The notes under the pieces: model-generated
The model's input: the letters and a program-made list of their open reading frames with translations, nothing else
The model's database searches: none
Told to the model about the DNA's origin: nothing
Shown here: positions 1-8,507 of the stretch, one piece after another
Layout of the letters: each line of letters opens with the position of its first letter
How positions within the stretch are numbered: the first letter of the stretch is position 1
Source: Rugamonas rivuli
Lineage (GTDB): Bacteria; Pseudomonadota; Gammaproteobacteria; Burkholderiales; Burkholderiaceae_D
NCBI RefSeq assembly: GCF_009380165.1
Contig: NZ_WHUF01000001.1
Location: 992,001-1,056,000, forward strand
Direction: 5' to 3'
Length of the DNA stretch: 64,000 nt
Position numbers and translations under genes: made by a program

Positions 1-767
1 TGCAACGCACAACGCGCAAACTGGCGTTGACCAACGAGGGTGCGGCCTTTCTGGAAGACTGCCAGCGCATCCTGGCCGAGCTGGAGGAAGCCGAAACCGC
101 CGTCGCCGAACGCAGCGCGCACGCCACCGGTCACCTGATGATCTCGGCGCCGGCCGGCTTCGGACGCCAGCACGTGGCGCCGCTGATCCCGTCCTTCCTG
201 GCCGAGCACCGCGATGTCAGCGTCACGCTGAACATGAGCGACCGCGTGGTCGACATTGTCGGCGAAGGCATCGACGTGGCGATCCGCATCGCCAGCCTGT
301 CGGACTCCAACCTGGTCAGCGTCAAGCTGGCCGACAACGAACGCGTGGTGGTGGCCGCGCCCTCCTACCTCAAACGCTACGGCGAACCGAAAACGCTGGC
401 CGACCTGGCCAAGCACAACTGCCTGGCGATCAGCAGCGAAGGCAGCCAGCGCGGCTGGACCTTCCGCGACAACGGCAAGAATGTGGTGATGAAAGTCAGC
501 GGCAACATGGGCAGCAACGACGGCCAGGTGCTGCACGACTGGGCGCTGGCCGGCAAAGGCCTGGCGTGGCGCTCGATGTGGGAAGTGGGCAATGAGATCG
601 AAGCGGGCAAGCTGCAGACCGTGCTCAACGAGCATTCGGCGCCAGGCAACGATATCTACGCGGTGTTCGCGCAGCGCCGCCACCTGCCGCTGCGGATACG
701 GGCGTTCGTGGACTTCCTGCGGCACACCTACGCGCAGCCGGATTATTGGCGCAAATCCTGGAAATAG
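1..767 (+). CDS. LysR-family transcriptional regulator (5' end cut off by window)
   Basis: Reading frame 3 is open from the window edge. Its first residues (QRTTRKLALTNEGAAFL) are the end of a LysR winged helix-turn-helix, where QRTTR...LT..G is the usual recognition-helix/wing signature. The TTG at 27 is therefore internal and the true start lies outside the window. The rest (residues ~50 to the end) is a LysR substrate-binding domain of the two-lobed periplasmic-binding-protein type (HLMISAPAGFGRQHVAPLIP, then DVAIRIASLSDSNLVSVKLA). Members of this subgroup usually control an adjacent divergent gene, which is not visible here. The effector is unknown. Family assignment is firm; target is not. 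Confidence 0.9.
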   Translation, partial: QRTTRKLALTNEGAAFLEDCQRILAELEEAETAVAERSAHATGHLMISAPAGFGRQHVAPLIPSFLAEHRDVSVTLNMSDRVVDIVGEGIDVAIRIASLSDSNLVSVKLADNERVVVAAPSYLKRYGEPKTLADLAKHNCLAISSEGSQRGWTFRDNGKNVVMKVSGNMGSNDGQVLHDWALAGKGLAWRSMWEVGNEIEAGKLQTVLNEHSAPGNDIYAVFAQRRHLPLRIRAFVDFLRHTYAQPDYWRKSWK

Positions 768-813
768 CGGCGGGAAATAATGTCGATTTAACAGTCCGCA
801 CAAAAACGCGGGC

Positions 814-841
814 GAAAAAAAATCCTCGGGTACCGAGGATT
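814..841 (-). terminator. Rho-independent terminator of the cold-shock gene (possibly bidirectional)
   Basis: Perfect 9-bp stem AATCCTCGG/CCGAGGATT (821-829 with 833-841) and a 3-base loop. On the minus strand it is followed by a run of eight T (complement of 815-822), just after the cold-shock stop codon. The T-rich plus-strand side suggests it may also stop the LysR transcript. Confidence 0.85.
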
Positions 842-866
842 TCTTTATTTCGTTTGATTCAGCGTA

Positions 867-1070
867 TTACAGTGGCTGAATGTTCGAAGCTTGCTTGCCC
901 TTAGGACCAGCGGTCACTTCAAAAGAAACGCGTTGGTTCTCTTGCAGCGACTTGAAGCCTGCGGACTGAATCGCCGAGAAGTGAGCGAACAGATCTTCGC
1001 CGCCTTCGTCCGGGGTGATAAAGCCGAAGCCCTTCGAATCATTGAACCATTTTACGATACCAGTTGCCAT
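867..1070 (-). CDS. Cold-shock protein, CspA family
   Basis: 67-residue single cold-shock domain (OB-fold). The RNP1 motif KGFGFI is near residues 14-19 and the RNP2-like motif DLFAHFSAI follows. CspA proteins bind single-stranded nucleic acid and act as RNA chaperones in the cytoplasm. The start at 1070 is chosen because [10 protein letters not shown] is the canonical N-terminus and AGGAAT lies about 5 bases upstream. The frame stays open for another 70 codons upstream, but that part is the untranslated leader. Which paralogue it is, and whether it is cold-induced, cannot be told from sequence. Confidence 0.95.
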   Translation of the reverse strand: MATGIVKWFNDSKGFGFITPDEGGEDLFAHFSAIQSAGFKSLQENQRVSFEVTAGPKGKQASNIQPL

Positions 1071-1357
1071 TACAATTCCTATTTCAGTTAAGTTGGGCTT
1101 GCGCCCGTGATATCGTTTGAGGCAAGAAAGAAATGACAGACAAACTGCACTACTCTTGAATCTAAACGATCCCGCATTATACCCATTTACGAGAGAAAAG
1201 CACGTTTTCGCGAAAATAAATGCAAAGCCAGATATTTTTTGGTAGAAACCACCGCAAACACAGGACTTTCCGTAGCTCAACTCCCTCGTCCACTAGGGCG
1301 TGTGTGTCACTATAGACAACTTAATAGTAACGGACTTGAGCTGGATCAAGCGCACAC
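1071..1357 (-). promoter_or_regulatory. Long leader and promoter region of the cold-shock gene
   Basis: 287 bases without a gene. On the minus strand a consensus -10 TATAAT lies at 1176-1181, predicting a transcript with a leader of about 99 nt, as is typical of csp genes, whose leaders fold differently at low temperature. A perfect 12-bp palindrome TTTTCGCGAAAA at 1205-1216 sits just upstream of the -10, in the -35 region. I see no clear -35 hexamer. The remainder up to 1357 is the 3' flank of the HPt gene, with only weak inverted repeats. Confidence 0.55.
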
Positions 1358-1714
1358 TTATTCGTAAGTTGTTGCTTGCGCGTCACGGGCGGCCCATTTC
1401 AGCAGCTGTTCGACCTCCGGAATCACCGCCGGCCAGCCTGTATGCTCGGCCAGAACGCCGCGCACCATGTGTTCGATGCGCCGTGCCTGCTGCCCCAGCA
1501 TGCCGAAACCGAAGGTGCCGGCCGAGCCCGCAACACCGTGCAGCAGTTCATGCAACTGGTGCAGATCGGCTTCCGGCGGCAAATCGCCCGGCGCAGCCTT
1601 GCACGCGGCCAGCGCCTGGCCGATCTTTTCCATCGTCACCGGCACGGTGGCGGCGAATTTCTCATTCAACGCCGCCAGGCGGGCGCGGAAATCGGGATCG
1701 ACTGGGGTAGCCAT
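1358..1714 (-). CDS. HPt (histidine phosphotransfer) domain protein
   Basis: 118-residue stand-alone HPt helical bundle. The phospho-accepting histidine is His59 in LLHGVAGSAGTFGFG, matching the HPt signature H.x3.G.SAGT.G. Such proteins shuttle phosphoryl groups between hybrid sensor kinases and response regulators in the cytoplasm. It starts 17 bases after the upp stop on the same strand, so the two are probably co-transcribed, although no functional link is obvious. Its kinase and regulator partners are not next to it; the REC-GGDEF-EAL protein at 14431 is one possible partner by inference only. Confidence 0.8.
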   Translation of the reverse strand: MATPVDPDFRARLAALNEKFAATVPVTMEKIGQALAACKAAPGDLPPEADLHQLHELLHGVAGSAGTFGFGMLGQQARRIEHMVRGVLAEHTGWPAVIPEVEQLLKWAARDAQATTYE

Positions 1715-1731
1715 CGCGTGGGTCCGTTGAA

Positions 1732-2382
1732 TTACTTGGTGCCGAAGATGCGGTCGCCGGCATCGCCCAGGCCTGGCACGATGTAAGCGTGGTCGTTCAG
1801 GTGCGAATCGAGCGAGGCGCAGTAGATCTTCACGCCCGGATGCGCTTTCTGGAACACTGCTATGCCTTCCGGCGCGGCCACCAGCGCCAGGAAGATGATC
1901 TGGTCGTCGGTGACGCCGCGCTTTTTCAGCACGTCGACCGCGTGCACGGCCGAATTACCGGTCGCCACCATCGGGTCGCACAGGATGAAGGTGCGTTCCA
2001 CAGTGTCCGGCAGGCGCACCAGGTATTCCACCGGCTGGTGGGTTTCCGGATCACGGAACACGCCGATGTGGCCGACGCGTGCCGACGGCACCAGGTCCAG
2101 CAGTCCGTCGCTCATGCCGATGCCGGCGCGCAGGATGGGAACGATGGCCAGTTTGCGGCCGGCGATGACCGGTGCATCGATGGTCATCAGAGGGGTTTCG
2201 ATGGTGCGGGTGGTCAGCGGCAGATCGCGGGTGATTTCGTAACCCATCAACAGCGTGATTTCCTTGAGCAGGTCGCGGAAGGTACGGGTCGACGTATCCT
2301 TGGCGCGCATGTGGCTCAGTTTATGTTGAATCAGCGGGTGGTCGGTGATGAACAGGTTGGGAAAGCGCGGATCTTGTTTCAT
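1732..2382 (-). CDS. upp: Uracil phosphoribosyltransferase
   Basis: 216 residues, close to the family's usual ~208. It converts uracil plus PRPP to UMP (pyrimidine salvage, cytoplasm). Visible motifs are the flexible-loop [15 protein letters not shown] near residue 83 and the PRPP-binding [15 protein letters not shown] around residue 135. The N-terminus ([17 protein letters not shown]) and the C-terminal [13 protein letters not shown] also match the family. The ATG at 2382 is preceded by a leader carrying its own -10 at 2416-2421. Confidence 0.97.
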   Translation of the reverse strand: MKQDPRFPNLFITDHPLIQHKLSHMRAKDTSTRTFRDLLKEITLLMGYEITRDLPLTTRTIETPLMTIDAPVIAGRKLAIVPILRAGIGMSDGLLDLVPSARVGHIGVFRDPETHQPVEYLVRLPDTVERTFILCDPMVATGNSAVHAVDVLKKRGVTDDQIIFLALVAAPEGIAVFQKAHPGVKIYCASLDSHLNDHAYIVPGLGDAGDRIFGTK

Positions 2383-2415
2383 TGTGTGCTCTTTTGTAAT
2401 CGGTATGTGCCGCTC

Positions 2416-2421
2416 ATTATA
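2416..2421 (-). promoter_or_regulatory. Candidate -10 element of upp
   Basis: Exact TATAAT on the minus strand, immediately after the tetR stop codon and about 34 bases upstream of the upp ATG. The -35 region falls inside tetR and is poor, so strength is uncertain. Confidence 0.45.
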
Positions 2422-3003
2422 CTAGGCCTCAGGCCCCAAAAACATGGCGACCGCCTCTTCCGCTATCTGGTCCAGGTCCGATCCCTGGCCCGGTTTGTAC
2501 CATAGCACGCTGTAGTTGATGGCCCCCATCAGCAGCAAACGGGCGACCGCGCTGTCGCTGCGCAGCAGTCCGGCGGCTGACAATTCGCTCACCACATCCT
2601 GCCACAGCTGGTCGTAGCGGTCGCGCAGCACCTGCACGCGTTCGCGCAGCTCGGGCGTGAGGCGGCGCCAGTCGTACAGCAGCACGGGGATGAAGTCGTG
2701 GCCTTCACCCAGCACGATCTCCAGGTGGGCGCGCACCAGCGCGTGGAACTTGACGCGCGGCGGCAGCTTGCCGGCGACGATGTCTTCGGCGGCCGGCAGA
2801 CCCGCCACCAGCCCCTCCTCCATCACTGCGGCGAGGATCTCCTGCTTGCTCTTGAAGTGATAGAACGGACTGCCGGAGCGCATGCCGACGGCATCGGCGA
2901 TATCGCGCGTGGTGGTGCCGTCGAAGCCGCGCTCGCGAAACAGGCGCGCGGCCACCCGCACCAGATCGGCGCGGCGATTATCGACAGGAGCTGTATTCGT
3001 CAT
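2422..3003 (-). CDS. TetR/AcrR-family transcriptional regulator
   Basis: 193 residues. The N-terminal TetR helix-turn-helix spans roughly residues 12-60 (LVRVAARLFRERGFDGTTTR, then GMRSGSPFYHFKSKQEIL). The C-terminal ligand domain resembles the KstR2-type C-terminus used by acyl-CoA/steroid-responsive repressors. It starts 15 bases downstream of aidB in the same direction, forming an acyl-CoA dehydrogenase-aidB-tetR operon. It probably autoregulates that operon and the divergent thiolase operon through the palindrome at 5900-5915. An acyl-CoA inducer is inferred from context. Confidence 0.88.
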   Translation of the reverse strand: MTNTAPVDNRRADLVRVAARLFRERGFDGTTTRDIADAVGMRSGSPFYHFKSKQEILAAVMEEGLVAGLPAAEDIVAGKLPPRVKFHALVRAHLEIVLGEGHDFIPVLLYDWRRLTPELRERVQVLRDRYDQLWQDVVSELSAAGLLRSDSAVARLLLMGAINYSVLWYKPGQGSDLDQIAEEAVAMFLGPEA

Positions 3004-3018
3004 AACTGTTTATCCAAT

Positions 3019-4695
3019 TTACTCAATTAATGCCCGCGCCAAGATCGCGGCGCAATCGACGCCCGCCGGCAAGCGTCCAAACGCGCCGCCCGGTTCACGC
3101 GCCAGCCGCGACTCGACAAACGCCGACGACACATAAGCCGGCGCATGCCGCAGCAGCAGGCCCGCCTGCACCGCCAGCACGACGCGCTCGGCCAGCACGC
3201 GGGCGCCGAATTCGTCGGACTGCGGTTGCTCCAGGTCGGCCAGCAGCGATTGCGTGTAGCGGACGTAGTCGGCATCGGCATCGCCAGCCAGCGCCAGTTC
3301 CGCCGCCAGCGCTGCGCGCGCGGCAGGAGTTTTGCCGAAGGCGCGTAGCAAGTCAAGGCACATCACGTTGCCGGAGCCTTCCCAGATCGAATTGACGGGC
3401 AGCTCACGGTAGAGCCGCGCCAGCGGGCCGTCTTCCACATAGCCGCTGCCGCCGATGACTTCCATCGCCTCCGCGCCGAAGGCCGGGCCGCGCTTGCAGA
3501 TCCAGTACTTGCCGGCCGGCGTGAGGATGCGCGCCAGCAGCGCCTGCGCAGGATCGTCGCCCTGGTCGAAGCAGCGCGCCAAGCGCATGGCGAAGGCCGT
3601 CGCCGCTTCCGACTCCAGCGCCAGGTCGGCCAGCACGTTCTGCATCAGCGGCTGTTCAGACAAGGGACGGCCGAACGCAGCGCGGCCGCGCGCATGGTGC
3701 AGCGCATGCGTCAGTGCGGCACGCATGGTACCGGCGCTACCCAAGACGCAATCGAGACGCGTATGGCTGCCCATCTCCAGTATCGTCGGGATGCCGCGCC
3801 CCGGCTTGCCAATCAACCAGCCGTAAGCGCCGGTGAACTCGACTTCCGACGAGGCGTTTGAGCGGTTGCCCAGCTTGTCTTTCAAGCGCTGCACGCGGAT
3901 CTGGTTGCGACTGCCATCAGGCAGATAGCGCGGCAGGAAGAAGCACGACAGCCCTGCGCTGCCCGCGTCGTCGGTCTGCGCCAGGATCAGGTGGGCATCG
4001 CTTTGCGGCGCCGAGAAGAACCATTTGTGGCCGACGATGCGGTACACGTCCTCTCCCTCATCGCCGAACATCGCACGCGCATCGGCCGGCAGCACAGGCT
4101 CCGCGCGGGTGGTGTTGGAGCGCACGTCGGAGCCGCCCTGCTTCTCCGTCATGCCCATGCCGATGATGGCGCCGCGCTTCTGCTCCACCGGCAGCGAACG
4201 CGGATCGTATTCCATCGACAGGATTTTCGGCAGCCATTTGGCGGCGATCTTCGGCGCCTGCTTCAGCGCGGGCACCGAGGCGTAGGTCATCGTCACAGGG
4301 CACTGCGAGCCGTTTTCCAACTGCCCGAACAACATGTAGCGCGCTGCGCGGACGACCTGCGCACCGGCACCGCCCAGCCATGGCGATGCGTGCGCGCCGT
4401 TCTCGATCAGCAGCGCCATCAGGCTATGCCAGGACGGGTGGAACTCCACCTCGTCGATGCGCTTGCCGCCACGGTCGAAGTTGTGCAGCTTGGGCGTGTG
4501 CAGATTGGCTAGCCGCGCCAGGTCGAGCACCTCGGCCCGGCCCAGTTGCGCGCCCAACGCGTGCAGCGATTCCGCGGCGGCCGCGCCGCCTTCGCGCAGC
4601 AAGGCTTCCTGCAAGGCCGGATCGGCCGCGTACAGATTGACGTTCTCAAACGGCGCAACCGTGTTGCGTACTTCATGCGTATCGAATGGATTCAT
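3019..4695 (-). CDS. aidB: AidB-like acyl-CoA dehydrogenase family protein
   Basis: 558 residues, matching E. coli AidB in length and along its sequence: the GMGMTEKQGGSDVRSNTTRA block, GHKWFFSAPQSDAH, LKDKLGNRSNASSEVEF and LYRELPVNSIWEGSGN. AidB is an FAD-containing protein of the alkylation (Ada) response with weak isovaleryl-CoA dehydrogenase activity and a C-terminal DNA-binding extension. Here it overlaps the upstream acyl-CoA dehydrogenase by 4 bases and is followed by tetR. It is therefore embedded in a catabolic context with no ada nearby, so its role may be metabolic rather than DNA repair. Confidence 0.9.
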   Translation of the reverse strand: MNPFDTHEVRNTVAPFENVNLYAADPALQEALLREGGAAAAESLHALGAQLGRAEVLDLARLANLHTPKLHNFDRGGKRIDEVEFHPSWHSLMALLIENGAHASPWLGGAGAQVVRAARYMLFGQLENGSQCPVTMTYASVPALKQAPKIAAKWLPKILSMEYDPRSLPVEQKRGAIIGMGMTEKQGGSDVRSNTTRAEPVLPADARAMFGDEGEDVYRIVGHKWFFSAPQSDAHLILAQTDDAGSAGLSCFFLPRYLPDGSRNQIRVQRLKDKLGNRSNASSEVEFTGAYGWLIGKPGRGIPTILEMGSHTRLDCVLGSAGTMRAALTHALHHARGRAAFGRPLSEQPLMQNVLADLALESEAATAFAMRLARCFDQGDDPAQALLARILTPAGKYWICKRGPAFGAEAMEVIGGSGYVEDGPLARLYRELPVNSIWEGSGNVMCLDLLRAFGKTPAARAALAAELALAGDADADYVRYTQSLLADLEQPQSDEFGARVLAERVVLAVQAGLLLRHAPAYVSSAFVESRLAREPGGAFGRLPAGVDCAAILARALIE

Positions 4696-5852
4696 TTCCT
4701 CTCCTTTTTCGGCAAGATGCCCATCTGCTTGGCGATGATGCCCAACATGACCTCATCCGCGCCGCCCGCGATGGACGTCAGGCGGCCGTCGCGGAACATG
4801 CGCGCCACGCGGTTATCCCAGCTGTAGCCCATGCCGCCCCAGAACTGCATACAGGCGTCCGGCACCATGCGCAGCAGGCGCCCGGCCTTCAGCTTGCACA
4901 TCGACGCCAGCTCCGTCACATCCTTCCCGCTGATATAAAGCTGCCCTGCGCGATAGGTCAGCGCACGCAGGCTCTCCACTTCCGTCTTCAATTCCGCCAG
5001 CTTGAAATAGACATGCTGATTATCCAGCAAGCGGCCGCCGAACATGGCGCGCTCGCGCGCCCACTCCACCGTCAGATCGATACAGTTTTCCAGACTCTGC
5101 ACCGCGTTCGCGGCTGCCCACAGGCGCTCCTCCTGGAATTGCAGCATCTGGTACACGAAGCCCTGCCCCTCCTCGCCGATCGCGTGGCGCTGCGGTACGC
5201 GCACCTCGTCGAAGTAAATCAGGCCGGTGTCGGAAGCGTTCATGCCGATCTTACGGATCTTTTTGCCGACCGAGACGCCCGGCGTATCCATCGGCACCAT
5301 CACCAGCGTCTTGTTCTTGTGCGCCGGGCCGTCGGAGGTGTTGACCAGCACGCACATCCAGTCCGCTTGCAGGCTGTTGGTGATCCACATCTTGCTGCCG
5401 TTGATGATGTAGTCGCCGCCATCCTTGCGGGCGCTGGTCCGGATGGCCGCCACGTCCGAGCCGGCGTGCGCCTCCGACACGCCGATGCAGCCCACCATCT
5501 CGCCGCTGATGGCCGGCGTCAGGAACTCGCGCCGCAAGGCGTCCGAGCCAAAACGTGCCAGCGCCGGCGTGCACATATCGGTCTGCACGCCGATCGCCAT
5601 CGGGATCGCGCCACAGTCGACATGGCCCAGCGTCTCGGCCATCGCCATCGAATATGAATAGTCCAGGCCCAGCCCACCGTACTCGACCGGCTTGGTCAGG
5701 CCGAGCAAACCGAGCTCCCCCATTTTCCTGAACAGGGCGTGCGCGGGGAAGATGCCCGCCTCTTCCCACTCATCGACATGCGGATTGATTTCGCTCTCGA
5801 TGAAGCGCTTCAGTGTGCGTTGTAATTCCTGATGCTCGTGGCTGTCAAACAT
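4692..5852 (-). CDS. Acyl-CoA dehydrogenase, AtuD (citronellyl-CoA dehydrogenase)-like
   Basis: 386 residues with the full acyl-CoA dehydrogenase fold: the N-terminal helical domain, the FAD-binding block CIGVSEAHAGSDVAAIRTSA, KMWITNSLQADWMCVL, and the C-terminal helical domain. The C-terminal GGADEVMLGII replaces the YEGT.E segment holding the usual catalytic Glu of medium-chain enzymes, a pattern shared with isovaleryl- and citronellyl-CoA dehydrogenases. The enzyme should oxidise branched acyl-CoA to enoyl-CoA, passing electrons to ETF. It is the first gene of the operon with aidB and tetR, and is divergent from the thiolase. Substrate assignment is by similarity from memory. Confidence 0.88.
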   Translation of the reverse strand: MFDSHEHQELQRTLKRFIESEINPHVDEWEEAGIFPAHALFRKMGELGLLGLTKPVEYGGLGLDYSYSMAMAETLGHVDCGAIPMAIGVQTDMCTPALARFGSDALRREFLTPAISGEMVGCIGVSEAHAGSDVAAIRTSARKDGGDYIINGSKMWITNSLQADWMCVLVNTSDGPAHKNKTLVMVPMDTPGVSVGKKIRKIGMNASDTGLIYFDEVRVPQRHAIGEEGQGFVYQMLQFQEERLWAAANAVQSLENCIDLTVEWARERAMFGGRLLDNQHVYFKLAELKTEVESLRALTYRAGQLYISGKDVTELASMCKLKAGRLLRMVPDACMQFWGGMGYSWDNRVARMFRDGRLTSIAGGADEVMLGIIAKQMGILPKKERK

Positions 5853-5899
5853 GGCCTCTCCCCCGGTGATCAGGCCAGACTAGCGCAAATACCCCCACG

Positions 5900-5915
5900 A
5901 AGCAAGCAGTTGCTT
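5900..5915. promoter_or_regulatory. Candidate TetR operator in the divergent acyl-CoA promoter
   Basis: Perfect inverted repeat AAGCAA-GCAG-TTGCTT in the 109-base region between the two divergent acyl-CoA operons. Its right arm would sit at the -35 of the thiolase promoter, 17 bases ahead of TATGAT at 5933-5938. It resembles the AnCAAGnnCTTGnT type of site bound by KstR2-like TetR proteins. Confidence 0.5.
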
Positions 5916-5961
5916 TGTTGTCGTTTGCACTCTATGATAATCGTCCAGACAAGGAGATTCC

Positions 5962-7164
5962 ATGACCGAAGCCTATGTGTACGAGGCCATCCGCACCCCG
6001 CGCGGCAAGGGCAAAAAGGACGGCAGCCTGCATAGCGTGAAGCCGATCACGCTGCTGTCGGGCCTGATGCGTGAGCTGCAATCGCGCCACAAGCTCGACA
6101 CCGCATTGATCGACGACGTGGTCCTCGGCTGCGTCACGCCGGTGGGCGACCAGGGCGCCGACATCGCCAAGATCGCCGCGCTGGCGGCCGGCTGGGACTG
6201 GAAGGTCGCTGGCGTGCAACTGAACCGCTTCTGCGCCTCGGGCCTGGAGGCGGTCAACCTGGCGGCGCAGAAAGTGCGCTCCGGCTGGGAAGACCTGGTG
6301 GTGGCCGGCGGCGTCGAATCGATGTCGCGCGTGGCCATGGGCTCGGACGGCGGCGCCTGGGCGCTGGACCCCGAGACCAGCCTGAACACCGATTTCCTGC
6401 CGCAAGGCATAGGCGCCGACCTGATCGCCATGCTGGACGGCTACACCCGCGAGCAGGTCGATGCCTACGCCATGCGCTCGCAGCAGAAGGCCGCCGCCGC
6501 GCGCGCCGCCGGTCGTTTCCGCTCGGTGGTGCCGGTGTGCGACCAGAACGGCGTGCTGATCCTGGCCGAGGACGAGTTCATCAAACCTAACACCACCATC
6601 GCCACGCTGAGCGGTCTCAAGCCTTCGTTTGAAACGGCCGGCAAGATGGGCTTCGACAGCGTGGCGCTGCGCAAATATCCGCAGCTGGAACGCGTCGATC
6701 ACATCCACACGGCCGGCAATTCGTCCGGCATCGTCGACGGCGCCGCGCTTGCGCTGATCGGCAGCAAGGCCGCCGGCGACCGCCTCGGCCTGAAGCCGCG
6801 CGCGCGCGTGCTGGCCACCGCCGTCACCGGCACCGATCCGACCATCATGCTGACCGGCCCGGCCCCGGCCGCCCGCAAGGCGTTGAAGAAGGCCGGCCTG
6901 GACATCGCCGACATCGACCTGTTCGAAGTGAACGAAGCCTTTGCCTCCGTGGTCATGCGCTTCATGACGGAGCTGGGCGTGCCGGAAGAAAAGGTCAACG
7001 TCAACGGCGGTGCCATCGCGCTCGGCCATCCGCTGGGCGCGACCGGCTGCATGCTGCTCGGCACCCTGCTGGACGAACTGGAAGCCCGCGAACTCAAGCG
7101 CGGCCTGATCACCCTGTGCGTGGGCGGCGGCATGGGCATTGCCACCATCATCGAACGCGTATGA
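5962..7164 (+). CDS. Acetyl-CoA C-acyltransferase (thiolase)
   Basis: 400 residues, normal thiolase length. Catalytic residues are visible: nucleophile Cys91 in [13 protein letters not shown], the His of [15 protein letters not shown], and the second Cys of [10 protein letters not shown]. It cleaves 3-ketoacyl-CoA to acetyl-CoA plus a shortened acyl-CoA (FadA/FadI role in beta-oxidation), or the reverse. The start at 5962 follows AAGGAG at 5951-5956. It is the first gene of a two-gene operon with the degenerate FadB/FadJ-like gene. Whether it is biosynthetic or degradative is not decided by sequence alone. Confidence 0.93.
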   Translation: MTEAYVYEAIRTPRGKGKKDGSLHSVKPITLLSGLMRELQSRHKLDTALIDDVVLGCVTPVGDQGADIAKIAALAAGWDWKVAGVQLNRFCASGLEAVNLAAQKVRSGWEDLVVAGGVESMSRVAMGSDGGAWALDPETSLNTDFLPQGIGADLIAMLDGYTREQVDAYAMRSQQKAAAARAAGRFRSVVPVCDQNGVLILAEDEFIKPNTTIATLSGLKPSFETAGKMGFDSVALRKYPQLERVDHIHTAGNSSGIVDGAALALIGSKAAGDRLGLKPRARVLATAVTGTDPTIMLTGPAPAARKALKKAGLDIADIDLFEVNEAFASVVMRFMTELGVPEEKVNVNGGAIALGHPLGATGCMLLGTLLDELEARELKRGLITLCVGGGMGIATIIERV

Positions 7165-7175
7165 ACGGAGCGAGC

Positions 7176-8471
7176 ATGATCACCACACATCAAAACGGCG
7201 GCGCCATCACCGTCATGCTGGCCGCGCGGGCCATCAATCCCCTCAGCCGCCTGTTCCAGCGCGAGCTGGCGGCGCTGATCGACATCCTGGAAGCCAAGCG
7301 CACCACACTGCATGGCGTGATCATCGGCTTCCATGCCGAGCCGTCCGACTTCGACCACGAGCTGGAACACCTGATGGCGCTGACCGCCGCCCAGGCCGGC
7401 GACTGCATGCACATGCTCGGCGCCTATAACGCCCTGCTGCGCCGGCTGGAAAACCTGGGCATCCCGGTCATCGCCACGCTGGGCGGCGCAGTCAGCGGCC
7501 ACGCGCTGGGCCTGGCGCTGGCCTGCCATCGCCGCATCAGCCTGGACGACGCGACCTTCAGCCTGCCACAAGTACAGCTGGGCGTAGCGCCGGTGGCCGG
7601 CGAAATCGCCCGCACCGTGCGCCTGGCCGGCTTGCAGGCCGCCATGCCGCTGCTACTGGAAGGCGTGACGCTGAGCGCCGAGCAGGCGCTGCACGCCGGC
7701 CTGCTGCACGGGATGGCCGACAACGTCGAAGACGCCGCCGAGCTGGTGCGCGACGCCATGGACACCGATGCGATCGCAGCGCAGCCATGGGATATCAAAG
7801 GCTATCGCCTGCCCGGTGGCGCGCTCAATTCGGCGCCGCTGCAAACCCTGCTGCAGGTGGCGCCGGCCATGCTGCGCGAGCGCACCGGCGGCCACCTCCC
7901 CGCGCCCGAGACGATACTGTGCGCGATGGTCGAAGGCCTGCAAGTCGATTTCGACAGCGCGCTGCTGATCGAAAGCCGCTACTTCTGCCAGACGGCGATC
8001 AACCCGGTGGCGTACAACCTGATGCGCTTGAGCCAGCTGCGCGCCAACCTCGCGGCGCCGGCCGCGCTGGAACTGGCCGCCGCGCTGCATACGCGCTACG
8101 CCGACGAAGTGCGCGCCTTGCGCGCGGCGGCGGTGCCGGTAGCCTTGCTGCGCAACGCCGCCCGCGCCGCCGGGCTGCCTGCGCCGCCCGACACCGGCGA
8201 GGGCGCCGTCGCTGCAATCGAAAACCAGGACGTCCCTCCACTTGCGTTTGCCGACGTCCGCGACCGCCTGCTGTATGCCTTGTCCAACACTGCCCGGGAT
8301 CAAGTTGAAAGCGGTGCGCTCAGCGGCGACGAAGCCGACCTGGTTTCCGTGCGCCTGTTCGGTTTTCCAGCGCATACCGGCGGCGCCATCCGCTTTGTCC
8401 AGCACATCGGCGCACAGCGTTATGCCGAGCTTGCTTCTTGGGCTAGTGCGCCTGCCGCCCAAAGCAGCTAA
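7176..8471 (+). CDS. Degenerate FadB/FadJ-like protein: crotonase domain without catalytic Glu, no NAD-binding domain
   Basis: 431 residues from the ATG at 7176 (CGGAG six bases upstream); another in-frame ATG at 7161 overlaps the thiolase stop. Residues 1-190 are a crotonase fold. At the positions of the two catalytic glutamates of FadB (Glu119 and Glu139) it has Gly112 (GHALGLALACH) and Gln132 (SLPQVQLG). The linker LLIESRYFCQTAINPVAYNL (~270-290) is the FadJ-type segment that normally precedes the Rossmann domain. No GxGxxG follows. Instead it continues into a segment like the C-terminal hydroxyacyl-CoA dehydrogenase domain (RLLYALSNTARDQVESGAL, LFGFPAHTGGAIRF). Full-length FadB/FadJ proteins are ~700 residues. 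Likely non-catalytic, perhaps a thiolase partner; that role is inference. Confidence 0.75.
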   Translation: MITTHQNGGAITVMLAARAINPLSRLFQRELAALIDILEAKRTTLHGVIIGFHAEPSDFDHELEHLMALTAAQAGDCMHMLGAYNALLRRLENLGIPVIATLGGAVSGHALGLALACHRRISLDDATFSLPQVQLGVAPVAGEIARTVRLAGLQAAMPLLLEGVTLSAEQALHAGLLHGMADNVEDAAELVRDAMDTDAIAAQPWDIKGYRLPGGALNSAPLQTLLQVAPAMLRERTGGHLPAPETILCAMVEGLQVDFDSALLIESRYFCQTAINPVAYNLMRLSQLRANLAAPAALELAAALHTRYADEVRALRAAAVPVALLRNAARAAGLPAPPDTGEGAVAAIENQDVPPLAFADVRDRLLYALSNTARDQVESGALSGDEADLVSVRLFGFPAHTGGAIRFVQHIGAQRYAELASWASAPAAQSS

Positions 8472-8479
8472 GTCCGCCA

Positions 8480-8507
8480 GCACGGCTGCCCCAAACAGCC
8501 GTGCTTT
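8480..8507 (+). terminator. Rho-independent terminator after the thiolase operon
   Basis: Perfect 9-bp GC-rich stem GCACGGCTG/CAGCCGTGC (480-488 with 496-504 of the 8000s) and a 7-base loop, followed by TTT and a C/T-rich stretch. It starts nine bases after the stop codon. The T-run is short. The remaining ~170 bases before the GGDEF-EAL gene are AT-richer and hold its promoter, which I cannot pinpoint. Confidence 0.7.

Noticed and set aside
867..1280. N-terminally extended 137-residue cold-shock protein
   Set aside because: The first 70 codons overlap the consensus -10 and the untranslated leader and have no domain; the canonical [10 protein letters not shown] start has its own ribosome-binding site.
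5932..7029. 365-codon frame antisense to the thiolase
   Set aside because: Its composition (Gly, Arg, His, Ala) is that of a shadow frame and the thiolase reading is unambiguous.
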